NCBI GenBank assembly: GCA_964438735.1
Contig: CAYTLW010000081.1
Span: 1-35,898, forward strand
Direction: 5' to 3'
Length of the DNA stretch: 35,898 nt
Source: CAYTLW01 sp964438735
GTDB taxonomy: Bacteria > Myxococcota_A > UBA9042
The notes below the pieces were generated by a model. It did no database searches. It was given only the letters and a program-made list of their open reading frames with translations, and was not told the DNA's origin. Positions 25,513 through 34,700 of the stretch are shown here, piece by piece. Made by a program: the position numbers and the translations under genes. How positions within the stretch are numbered: the stretch's first letter is position 1; each line of letters opens with the position of its first letter.

Positions 25513-28500
25513 GGGGGGGGGGGGCGGGCCGCCCCCCCCGCCGGCGCGGGGCCCCCCCCCCCACCCCGGGGGGGGGGCGGGGGCGCGGGACACTGGTGAT
25601 GGGCCCGGCCGGCCGCCGCGCGGGCGGCCGCCTGCCCGGGGCCCGGCGCCGGACCGACCCAGGCGGGGCTGAGTACCACCACCTCGCTCATGGTGGCGGC
25701 GGCGTGCCCGATGGCCAGGCCCAGTCGCCACGGCTTGTCCAGCAGCGCGCCTCGCAGCGTCAGGTCGCCGTCATCGATGGACTGCACGCCGGCGACCAGC
25801 TCTTCCAGACCCGGTTGCGGGCCCGGGCTGAACGACACACCATCGACCACGGCGGTGGCGCCGTGAACGACGACGCCCGAGCCGGCGTTATCCTGCAGGC
25901 GAAGCCCGGCCAGGGTCACGTTGGCGTCGTCCACCACGCCCACGGCGTCGCCAAAGCCGCCGCCTTTGTGATTGGCGGTGTTGGCGATCCACAGGTCGCC
26001 AGCAACGACGAGCGTGTTGTGGTCGGAGACGTATAGGGCCACGTCCCGGTTGTCGATGAGCCAGGCCCTGCGCAGGTGCAGGGAGGCTCTTCGTTCGATG
26101 TTGATGGCGCGTCCGCCGCCGTTATCAGCCGGGGACAGGCGGGTGCCATCCACGATGAGATCGAGCGCGTTCACCGTCGTCGCCGTGCCTTCGGCCATGA
26201 GCCCGACGTCGTGGTTGGCGCTCAGGCGCGCACGCCGCAGGTTCAGGCGGGCGCCATCCTCGATGGCCAGTCCGCCACCGGATGCGTCGCTGCCCTGCAG
26301 GGGCTGACCGTCATCGACCACCATGTCGGTGACGCTCACAACGGTCTGCGTGCCCGCGGCGTACAGGCCCACGCCCTCGTTATGATGCAGGCGAGCGCTG
26401 GACAGGGTCAGCTTCGCGTGGCCGACGACGGCGACGCCATATCCCTCGGGATCGGTGATGCTGGCGCCGAAGGTGCCGTCGACCACCAGCTTCGAGGCGG
26501 TGGCGGACGTGCCCTTGCCAGCCACCAGAAGGCCGACGTTATGGTTGGCAGAACAGCGAACATCGGACAGTTTCACCGACGCGCCGCTGCTGGCGACCAC
26601 GCCGTGGCCCCTGCGGTTGTCGGCGGCGCGGGGTCGGGTGCCATCCACCTGCAATGTGTGCACGTCCGCGGACGAGTCTGCACCGCTGACGTAGAGTCCG
26701 GCATCGCGGTTGTTCGACAGTCGGCCGCGATCCAGCACCAGTCGGGCGCCGCTGGAGACATAGATACCGCGTCCATAGTTGCCGTCAGAAGCCCTTGGGC
26801 CAGTGTGGTCGACGAATACGTCTTCCAGATTGGCCAATGTGCCGGTACCGCTGAGCCGCAGGCCGACATCGCGATTGTCGGTCAGTCGCGTCCAGGACAG
26901 GGTCACGCTGGCGCCGCCCGAGACGCCGATGCCGCGGCCGTCAGTGCCGTCGCCCTCGGCCCGGGTGCCGGTCACCAGGATGTACAGACCGGCCACCTTG
27001 GCGCCGCCGTCGACCTCGATGCCCATGCGACGGTTGTTGGCGATGTGGAGCCAGCCGAGCGACACCTGGGCGCCCTCAATGTTCAGGCCGGTACCGCGCT
27101 GACCGTCCGACTGACGGGGCAGGGTATCGGCGACGGCTGCGTTGAGCAGGCTTGCGTTGGTGGTGGTTCCTTCGAGGGCCAGGCCGACGGTGCGGTTGTT
27201 CCTGGCGTGCACGCCGACCAGCTCCACCTGCGGACTGTCGCGCACCACGAGTCCCTCGCCGTGGCCGGAGTCGCTGGCCTGGGCCAGGGTGCCCTCGATC
27301 AGCAGGCGGGCCAGGCGGCTTCCCTTGGCGGCCTCATCGAGCAAAACGCCCGTGGTGCGGTTGCCGTGCACGCGGATGTCGGTCGCTTGAATCAGCGCGC
27401 CGCCGCCCACTTGGATGCCGCGCCCGTACTTGTCATCGCTCGCCCGCCCGCGCGTGCCGCTGATGAGCCACTTCGAGCCGCTGACAGAGGAGCCAGCATC
27501 GCTGACGTAGAGCGCGCGATCCCGGGTGCCGTGGATCCGCATGTCGGTCAGGGTGGCGCTGGCGCCCTCATCGATGCGAATGCCCCTGCCCATGGGCAAC
27601 GCGGGCAGCGCCATGCCGTCCACCAGCAGGGCGTTGGCCGTCAATTGGGCGCTCTCGTCCAGGCGGATGCCGGTGCTCTCTGCTGCGACCACCCACAGGC
27701 GGCTGACGGTGGCCTTGGCGCTATTGGTGACGCGGATGCCCTCGTCGCCGCCCTCCAGCGTCAGGTCGCGCAGCTCAACCGCAGTTTTGGCGCCACGGAT
27801 GTCCACGTTCGACTGCCCGACCGTGGCCTTGAGCCGCACATTGGCAGCGCAGACGCCGCGCAGGGTCAGCTCACCCTCCAAGTCCAGTCCGCCCTTGTAC
27901 TCGCCCTTGGCCAGCGCGATGGTCGTGGGTTTGCCGGCTTTTGCGGCCGCGGCCACCGCCAGGTCCAGAACATGGAATGGTTTGGCCTTGCTGCCATCGC
28001 CTCCGGTGGCAGCGCCGGATTGCACATAGAGCGTATCCGGCGTGTCCTCGATATCGCCCCACGTGCCCGATCCACAGCTGGTAGCGGGCAGGCAGGTGGC
28101 CAACTCGCCGGGTGCTGGCGCGTTGGATGACGCCGTGAAGCCGTTCGGACAGATGGACACCTGGCCGACGGCCACGCAGGCAGCGCCGGACACCACCTCG
28201 CCGGGCGCGCAGCCGCTGTCACCGACGCCGCACGGGGCTGGTTCATCGCCACCGGACTTGGGGCACCACTGCGGCGGCGCGGCGACGCCCATGGGCGCCA
28301 CCTTGGTCGTGGGTGATGGCGGCACGAGGCGAGCGGGTTCCTGGCTCGCCCAGGTCAGCGCTTGTCCGACAGGTACCTCGATTTCACTGCCGGCGAGTAC
28401 ACAGGCGCCAGCCGGTGAACGAACAGAGCCGGCTTTGCAGGTGCTGGTGGCGCCGTCGGCGACGGCGCAGGGGCGTCCGACCAGCCAGCAGCCCGTCGAC

Positions 28501-28931
28501 CCCGCGTTGCAGTCGGCGCCCGCGGCATCCTGCCAGCGCTGGCACCAGGAGGGCACGCAAGCGGCTGCCTTGGCCGGCGTGCTGACGTCGCATCCCGTGG
28601 GCCCGGTGGAGACGCACTGACTCAGAGCGTCGTGCCATGCGCTGCCGGCGGGGCAGCAGCCCACACCCGGCTGGCACGCGCCCACAGGGCAGGTGGACGA
28701 ACAGGCGGAAACGGTCGCGTCACCTTTGGCGGCGCCGGCGTCAAAGTCGGGCAGCGCCGGTTCCGGGCCGCGTCGAACCACATTGGGCGCCACTCCGGGC
28801 CAGCCCCAACCGGTCACCTCTTCAGCCGGCGTGCAAGCGACGACGGAAGCGATGGCGCCGATGATGGCCATCGTCTGGGCCGCGAACACCTGGGGACGGC
28901 GACGACGTGGGCAAAAAATGGAGACAGACAT
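25458..28931 (-). CDS. Giant right-handed beta-helix repeat lipoprotein, frameshifted near its C-terminus
   Basis: As read, 1157 residues; about the last 60 are Pro/Gly/Arg nonsense caused by the GC patch at 25511-25645, and the real C-terminus continues in another frame to 25204. The start at 28931 gives a signal peptide ending in lipobox V-V-A-C ('IASVVACTP'); an ATG at 28871 is a possible alternative. Residues 75-300 are Cys-rich. From about 310 ('TLYVQSGAATGGDGSKAKPF') a pectate-lyase-like parallel beta helix begins, with about eleven units of 55 residues sharing the pattern 'GRGIxVxxGA...RLxxNRDVGLxVxG...LxVDGT'. Such helices are typical of surface adhesins, glycan-binding proteins and stalk-like structures; no catalytic triad is evident. 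It is converged upon by the deacetylase gene and follows the Cys/Ca lipoprotein gene by 80 bases, so those two may form an operon. Confidence 0.8.
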   Translation of the reverse strand: MSVSIFCPRRRRPQVFAAQTMAIIGAIASVVACTPAEEVTGWGWPGVAPNVVRRGPEPALPDFDAGAAKGDATVSACSSTCPVGACQPGVGCCPAGSAWHDALSQCVSTGPTGCDVSTPAKAAACVPSWCQRWQDAAGADCNAGSTGCWLVGRPCAVADGATSTCKAGSVRSPAGACVLAGSEIEVPVGQALTWASQEPARLVPPSPTTKVAPMGVAAPPQWCPKSGGDEPAPCGVGDSGCAPGEVVSGAACVAVGQVSICPNGFTASSNAPAPGELATCLPATSCGSGTWGDIEDTPDTLYVQSGAATGGDGSKAKPFHVLDLAVAAAAKAGKPTTIALAKGEYKGGLDLEGELTLRGVCAANVRLKATVGQSNVDIRGAKTAVELRDLTLEGGDEGIRVTNSAKATVSRLWVVAAESTGIRLDESAQLTANALLVDGMALPALPMGRGIRIDEGASATLTDMRIHGTRDRALYVSDAGSSVSGSKWLISGTRGRASDDKYGRGIQVGGGALIQATDIRVHGNRTTGVLLDEAAKGSRLARLLIEGTLAQASDSGHGEGLVVRDSPQVELVGVHARNNRTVGLALEGTTTNASLLNAAVADTLPRQSDGQRGTGLNIEGAQVSLGWLHIANNRRMGIEVDGGAKVAGLYILVTGTRAEGDGTDGRGIGVSGGASVTLSWTRLTDNRDVGLRLSGTGTLANLEDVFVDHTGPRASDGNYGRGIYVSSGARLVLDRGRLSNNRDAGLYVSGADSSADVHTLQVDGTRPRAADNRRGHGVVASSGASVKLSDVRCSANHNVGLLVAGKGTSATASKLVVDGTFGASITDPEGYGVAVVGHAKLTLSSARLHHNEGVGLYAAGTQTVVSVTDMVVDDGQPLQGSDASGGGLAIEDGARLNLRRARLSANHDVGLMAEGTATTVNALDLIVDGTRLSPADNGGGRAINIERRASLHLRRAWLIDNRDVALYVSDHNTLVVAGDLWIANTANHKGGGFGDAVGVVDDANVTLAGLRLQDNAGSGVVVHGATAVVDGVSFSPGPQPGLEELVAGVQSIDDGDLTLRGALLDKPWRLGLAIGHAAATMSEVVVLSPAWVGPAPGPGQAAARAAAGRAHHQCPAPPPPPRGGGGGPAPAGGAARPPPPARRPPARLTAWPITSLT
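25511..25645. other. GC-homopolymer patch that breaks a gene (probable assembly artefact)
   Basis: Runs of 12 G (25513-25524), 8 C (25532-25539), 11 C (25552-25562) and 10 G (25568-25577) lie in about 80 bases, followed by another 60 bases that are almost pure G/C up to about 25645. Nothing else in the window looks like this. It falls inside an otherwise regular coding frame and shifts it. I take it as low-quality consensus; true G-quadruplex DNA is a less likely alternative. Confidence 0.8.
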
Positions 28932-29011
28932 GAGTCGCGGCCTCGCGCGTGGGTGCGAAGAGCACAGATCCTACCGCGCATCGGAGGATGCGCAAGGACG
29001 TGGCGCTTTCG

Positions 29012-30442
29012 CTACGGCACGACACCGACAATTGCGGCTTTGTGAGTGCTGGTCTGCAGCGCCATGGAGACGGACTCGAGGCTGCCATCTCCGTCGACGT
29101 CGATGTCTGGCTTGAGCACGCCCTGCAACACACTTTTGGCCATGTCCTTGCTGATGCCCAGATCTTTGAACTGGGACTCCGGCACCGCGTCGATCGCGTC
29201 CATCAATTCGGTCTGTTTGATCGCTCCGCAGAGGACTCCGTTGGTCGTCTGGATCCACGATCCGGGCCCGGTCACGTTGCCTTCAATGGTGGCCTTGTGC
29301 AGGTTGAGCGCGAGCGTCGTGCCCATCAATGGCAGCGGGATGACGACCGGTGTGGTGGCCTTGGCTTTGAGCTGACCGCCGATCACCGTGGCGTCGAAGA
29401 GCGTCAGCGGCGGGCAGGTGGAACCGGCGAATTCGTCGTCATAGCTCTCCGCTGTGACCAGGCACGAACAGCCAGCGCCCAAGGGATTGCAGTTGCCGCC
29501 GGCCAGCTCGCCGCCCAGGGCGCCGATGATGAACGTGCCGCCGTTGGTATTCCAGGCCGGCGCCTCGAGCAGGATCACCAGGCTGCCATCCTTGATGCTT
29601 CCCTGCAGCGAATCGGCCGGGATCAGTCCCTTCAAGCCGCCGAATGCGTTCTCTTTGTCGCCGTCGCCATCGACGTCGCAGCCGTTGTTGGTGTCGGCGA
29701 TAGCCAGGGACGTGAGCTTCTGCACATTGCCGGTCCAGGACTTGGGTACCTGGCACTTGCCACCCACGCACGCACCCTTGCCATTGTTGGCCTTGGGGTC
29801 GCAGAAGGTGCCGCTCGGGCAGCCGTTCGGGCACGGCTTGACCGGGTCGACGCAGACCCCATCGATGCAGGTCTGTGCTTCGGTGCATTTGGCGCAGGGA
29901 TCGGGGTTCTTGCAGACGCCGTCGACGCAGGTCTGGCCGGGAAAGCACTTGCTGCACGGGTCTGAGACGTCCCCGGCGGCGGTGTCCTGGGTGACCATGC
30001 CGCCGTCGGTCGGCGGCGAGGTGGCGTCGGTGCCCGTTTGTGGGCCGCCGTCGACGCTGCCATCCTGGCCGCCAGCGTCCACGCCACCGCCGCTGTAGTC
30101 GATGCACTGCGCCTTCTTGGCGGTGGCGTTGCCCTGGATCGACGACTCCTGACAGGAGTGTCCGGCCGGGCATTCCGTCACCAGAACCCAAGCGCCGCTG
30201 GCGGCGTCACAGCGGACGACCTGGTAGGTCGGCGCCGCGGCGCCCGCCACGGAGATACAGCCCATATCCTGGCTCGCCGCCTGGCAGGCCGTTCCAGCGT
30301 TGCCGCCCGTGAACGAGATGCCCACACCGCCGCCGGCCGTTGTGCCGCATGCGCACGCCAGGGCCAGCGTGCTCCACAGGACTACCACTCGGACCCCGGC
30401 CGTCCGCCGCCGGCAGTTCTTCGCGTCGCTTGCGTTGTTCAT
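29012..30442 (-). CDS. Cys-rich lipoprotein with calcium-type DxDGDG motifs
   Basis: A 476-residue exported protein. The ATG at 30442 has a GGGGGAAG site at 4-6 bases, so longer in-frame starts are rejected. The signal peptide ends at '...LALAC' (Cys30) or two residues later (Cys32). Then come four Cys in an 80-residue domain, an Asp/Gly/Thr-rich linker (117-161), and short Cys modules with the pattern CxKCxxxQTCxDGVC (163-230). The remaining beta-rich domain has 'CDVDGDGDKENAF' (255-267) and near the end 'DIDVDGDGSLE', each like the calcium loop of EF-hand, dockerin or thrombospondin-3 repeats. I do not recognise the overall family. It probably sits on the cell surface with calcium-stabilised folds. 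The next gene on the strand is the beta-helix protein. Confidence 0.78.
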   Translation of the reverse strand: MNNASDAKNCRRRTAGVRVVVLWSTLALACACGTTAGGGVGISFTGGNAGTACQAASQDMGCISVAGAAAPTYQVVRCDAASGAWVLVTECPAGHSCQESSIQGNATAKKAQCIDYSGGGVDAGGQDGSVDGGPQTGTDATSPPTDGGMVTQDTAAGDVSDPCSKCFPGQTCVDGVCKNPDPCAKCTEAQTCIDGVCVDPVKPCPNGCPSGTFCDPKANNGKGACVGGKCQVPKSWTGNVQKLTSLAIADTNNGCDVDGDGDKENAFGGLKGLIPADSLQGSIKDGSLVILLEAPAWNTNGGTFIIGALGGELAGGNCNPLGAGCSCLVTAESYDDEFAGSTCPPLTLFDATVIGGQLKAKATTPVVIPLPLMGTTLALNLHKATIEGNVTGPGSWIQTTNGVLCGAIKQTELMDAIDAVPESQFKDLGISKDMAKSVLQGVLKPDIDVDGDGSLESVSMALQTSTHKAAIVGVVP

Positions 30443-30594
30443 CGACTTCCCCCTGACCGTCGGGCGGCCCTGCCCGCGGCGCCGCAGCATCCTACCCGAG
30501 GGCTGTTGTCGTGGCCATGACGCTGGTGCTGCTGAAGCCGCCGTGCCACGATTCGACGACGATTTGAAGGCCCGCGTTCGGCATGGAGGCGACC

Positions 30595-31608
30595 ATGAGG
30601 CAGGTATGGATCCCACGCATCGGCGACCCCGACGTCCTGGAGGTTCGGGAGGCAACCGATCCGGAGCCCGGCCCGGGCCAGGTACGCGTGAGGGTGGCCG
30701 CCGCTGGGGTGAACTTCGCCGACTTGATGGCCCGCATGGGGCTGTACCCGGATGCGCCGCCGCTGCCGGCGGTCGTCGGTTACGAGGTCGCCGGCACCAT
30801 CGACGCGGTGGGCGAGGGCGTCAACGACAATCGCATCGGTGAAAATGTGCTCGCCATGACCCGATTCGGCGGCTACAGCAGCGCAGTTGTGGTCGACCAG
30901 CGCATCGTCGCTCGGGTGCCGGAGGGATGCGATCCGGCCGACGCCGCGTCCATACCGGTGACCGGCTTGACGGCCTGGATGATGTTGGAGGTCATGGGTC
31001 GCGTGCGCGCAGGCGACCGCGTGCTGGTTCATTCGGCGGGCGGCGGCGTGGGCCTCATCGCCCTGGACCTGCTCAAATGGCGCGGCGCCTGGGCCGCAGG
31101 AACGGCCTCGGCGGCCAAGCATCCGCTGCTGCGCGAACGGGGCTACGATCGCCTCGTGGATTACCGGACCGAGGACTTCGAGGCCGCGCTGGCCGACGAA
31201 CCTGGCTTCGACTTGATCCTGGACCCTGTGGGTGGCGACTCGTGGGCCAAGGGACTGCGCCTGCTGCGACCGGGCGGGCGCCTGGTGTGCTTCGGCATGT
31301 CGTCCAACGCCAGCGGCGATACGCGCAGCGTCATCGGCACCCTGCGCAACCTGACCACGGTGCCGTGGCTGAAGGTCAACCCCATCAGCCTGATGAACGA
31401 CAACAAGGGCGTGATGGGTGTCAACATGGGCCACCTCTGGGGCGAGGCGGAGCGCGTGCGCGGCTGGCTGGATCGCCTCATGGACCTGTGGCGTGAGGGC
31501 GTGCTCCGGCCAATGGTGCACGAGCGGGTGCCCTTTGACCGCGCCGCGGATGCCCACCGATTGCTGCACGAGCGGAAGAATATCGGCAAGGTGCTGCTGA
31601 CGCCATGA
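30595..31608 (+). CDS. VAT1-like zinc-independent MDR oxidoreductase (quinone oxidoreductase type)
   Basis: A 337-residue NAD(P)H-dependent reductase of the medium-chain dehydrogenase/reductase superfamily. I choose the ATG at 30595 because GGAGG lies 5 bases before it, although an ATG 12 bases upstream is in frame. Substrate-domain features are 'GVNFADLMARMGLYPDAP' (38-55) and 'VVGYEVAGTI' (60-69); the nucleotide loop is 'HSAGGGVGLIALDLL' (146-160). The Cys/His zinc ligands of alcohol dehydrogenases are missing, as in quinone oxidoreductases and VAT1. The closest pattern is the synaptic vesicle VAT1-like branch, common in bacteria. Its substrate is unknown. It stands alone between divergent and downstream envelope genes and looks like a housekeeping enzyme. 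A 5-bp stem at 31608-31624 is too weak to call a terminator. Confidence 0.9.
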   Translation: MRQVWIPRIGDPDVLEVREATDPEPGPGQVRVRVAAAGVNFADLMARMGLYPDAPPLPAVVGYEVAGTIDAVGEGVNDNRIGENVLAMTRFGGYSSAVVVDQRIVARVPEGCDPADAASIPVTGLTAWMMLEVMGRVRAGDRVLVHSAGGGVGLIALDLLKWRGAWAAGTASAAKHPLLRERGYDRLVDYRTEDFEAALADEPGFDLILDPVGGDSWAKGLRLLRPGGRLVCFGMSSNASGDTRSVIGTLRNLTTVPWLKVNPISLMNDNKGVMGVNMGHLWGEAERVRGWLDRLMDLWREGVLRPMVHERVPFDRAADAHRLLHERKNIGKVLLTP

Positions 31609-31715
31609 GCGCTCAGCGGGCGCTTGTCGGCGAGGCTGTGAGGGCAGATTCACATCTGGCCACTTGAACGGGCGGTGAGACGGGCCCAACATGGTGGCGC
31701 AGCCTCGGAGCCCCA

Positions 31716-34700
31716 GTGACCCAGACTCCCGCCGCCTCTCTCGCCCGACAACCCCCGGCCATGCTCGTCTTTGCGACGCTGGTCCTGCTGAGCACCTCGG
31801 CAGTCGCGCTGGACATCACCGAGTGCAAGGGCCCGTTGACGCCCTCGGCGATCGGTGCCTGCTCGGACATCGGCCCCAAGGGTTGCTGTGACGGCGTCGG
31901 ACGGCTGCTCTACTGCAAGAATAACGACGTCTACTGCATCCCCTGCGCGAGCAAATTCCCCGCCTGCGGGTGGAGCGGCGCGGCCGGCTATGACTGCGGC
32001 ACGGCGGGCAAGCCGGATCCGACCGGCAAGGCGCCCATGGCCTGTGGCGGTTGCCCTGCGGAGTGCGCGGTCGATGCGCCCTGCGATGCGACCTGTACCG
32101 GCTTGTGCGGTCACTGCGACAAAGCCGGCGATGTCTGCCTGGACGACGGCACCTGTCACACCCCCGCCTGCGCCGGCAAACAATGCGGCACGGACCCCGC
32201 CGGCATCTCCTGTGGCAGCTGCGATGCGGGTCTCATCTGTCTGCCGGGTCCCTACCAGTGCAAGGCGCCGCCGAAATCCTGCCAGCCCTCGGACAAACCC
32301 GGCTGCCCTGGCTGCCCCTGCGAAAAATGCGTCTGCAACAAACATCCCCAATGCTGCAGCGGCAAGTGGGACGCCTTCTGCGCCGCCGCCTGCCAGGACG
32401 AATGCGGTGGATCCTGCGACATCTGCCCGGCCAAGCCGGACTGCTCCGGGATCGGCTGCGGCACCTTCTGCGGGGTCGATTGCGGCACCTGCGCCAAAGG
32501 CAAGGTCTGTGTCGGCCACCAGTGCTGTACGCCCCAATGTGCCGGCAAGAACTGCGGTGGCGACGGCTGCGGCGGCAGCTGCGGGTCGTGTACCGGCTCG
32601 GATCACTGCGCCGGCGGCAAGTGCGTGGCATGCAAACCCGACTGCACCGGCAAGATCTGCGGCAACGATGGCTGCGGCGGCAGCTGCGGCAAATGCGGCG
32701 ACGGCAACGTGTGCAGCCTCGGCAAGTGCGTCAAGGGCGGCTGCGGCGGCAAGTGCGGCAAGTTCAACGACAAGTGGCCCTGCCAGTGCGACAAGCAGTG
32801 CAAGAAGTACAACGACTGTTGCGCAGACATCTGCCAGGCGTGCCCCGACTCGGACAACTGTTGCAAGCCCGAATGTGCCAACAAGCAGTGCGGCGCCGAC
32901 GGCTGTGGCGGCACCTGTGGCACCTGCAAGGCGGGCACCAAGTGCGCCGACGGCGTCTGCGGCGCGTGCACGGCCGATTGCAAGAACAAACAATGCGGCA
33001 GCGACGGCTGCGGCGGCGTCTGTGGCCTCTGCAAGCTCGGCTGGACCTGCACGGGCGACCAATGCGAGGCCTGTGCGCCGCAATGTGCCGGCAAGCAGTG
33101 TGGCGAAGACGGCTGTGGCGGTCTGTGCGGCACCTGCGCCAGCGGCTGGATCTGCAAGCAGAACAAGTGCTGGGAGAAGGCGGACTGCAAACCCCAGTGC
33201 GAGGGACGCGTCTGCGGCGATGACGCCTGTGGAGGCAACTGTGGCGATTGTCCCGCCGGGCGATTCTGCGACGCGACGGGTCAATGCGGCGTCTGCACCC
33301 CCAATTGCAGCGGTGACCCCTGTGGCACCGACGGCTGCGGCGGCACCTGCATGGCCTGCAAGGGCGGCAAGTTCTGTGTCGAGGGTGCGTGCGCCTGCAT
33401 CCCGGGCAGCCTGCCGATCTGCTGTGGCGAGCACGTCTGCCAGGCCAACTCCTGTGGCGAGGCCGGGCCCCAGCTGGAGACCTGCGGCTGGGGCTGCAAG
33501 GACAACCAGTGCACGGCCTGCCCGGTGGACTGCGACGGCAAGACCTGCGGCGACGACGGCTGCGGCGGCACCTGCGGCACCTGCGACGACGATGTGCCCT
33601 GCGAGGCGGGCCAATGCGTCGTGCCCAAGCCGCCCGCCACAGCCGAGCCGCCCGCCGGCGATTCGGAAGGCTGCGGCGCAGGGCCCACGGGCAGCCCCTT
33701 GGGCGCTTTGCTCTTGCTGGGCACCGTGTGCTTGTTGGCCTGCTGGCGGCGTCGTCAATCTGCGCTTGCTGTGCTGCTGATCGCGGGCTTGATGGCCGGA
33801 TGCGGCGGCGACGAGGAGCCGGCGCCGACGCCGGATGCGGCCCTGTCCGATGGCGGCGGCGACGTGCAGCTCGACGACGTCTCGCCGACGGACGGGGCGG
33901 TGGACGGCAGCGTTGGACCCGTCGATGTGGGCACGAACTTGGATTCGGGCCCGTCCATCAAGGACGTGGGCGCGGCGCCAGACGCCGGGGTCGACGCAGC
34001 CGGCGATGTAGCCGCCGGAGATGCGGCGGCCGCCGACGTGGACCTGCCCGATCCGCTGACCTGGGACTGCAACAACCTGGACGACGGCCCCTTCACCCTG
34101 GAGAAGATCCCCGGCGCCATCGCCTCGGAGGACCTGGCGTTCCACTCCTCAGGCGCGCTCATCGGCAGCAATAACAAGGCCCTGTTCAAGACCATGGCCG
34201 GCGGCAAGGCCAAGATCTGGGTGCCGGGCGTCAACACCCGCTCGGGCATGCGCCTGCTGCCCAACGGCACCCTGGCGGTCTGCGATGACAAGTTGGGGCG
34301 AATCCTGTTGTTCACTCCTGACGGCGAGGAGAAGGTCCTGGTCCAGGGCCTGAAGTATCCCAACGGCATCACCGTCGATCTGAAGGGCTTCATCTACGTC
34401 ACCGAACACGATGCCGACCGCGTCCTGCGCATCCACCCCTACAGCGGCAAATATACGGTGTTGACCAAGGAGATCACCAAGCCCAACGGGGTGCACTTCG
34501 ACCCCACCTACAGCCGGCTGTACATCGGCTCGTTCGGCAGCGGCTGGCTCTATACCCTGGCCCTGTCGCCCGACGGATACCCCGGCAAGCTGAGCAAGTG
34601 GGCCACAGTGCCCGGCTGGAAGGGCCTGCTGGACGGCATCGGCGTCGACATCTGCGGCAACGTCTACGTGTGCGAATACGGCGACTCGGACCTGTGGCGC

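Noticed and set aside
25511..25600. Functional G-quadruplex or recombination site
   Set aside because: The tract interrupts a coding frame and has mixed long G and C runs typical of poor consensus, so artefact is simpler.
26076..28130. 684-codon plus-strand open frame opposite the beta-helix gene
   Set aside because: It mirrors the repeat gene on the other strand, has no signal, start site or recognisable family, and is a shadow of the repeats.
31650..34145. 831-codon Ala-rich minus-strand frame opposite the Cys-repeat protein
   Set aside because: Cys codons read in antisense give Ala/Thr-rich nonsense; the plus-strand frame has a signal peptide and ordered Cys repeats.
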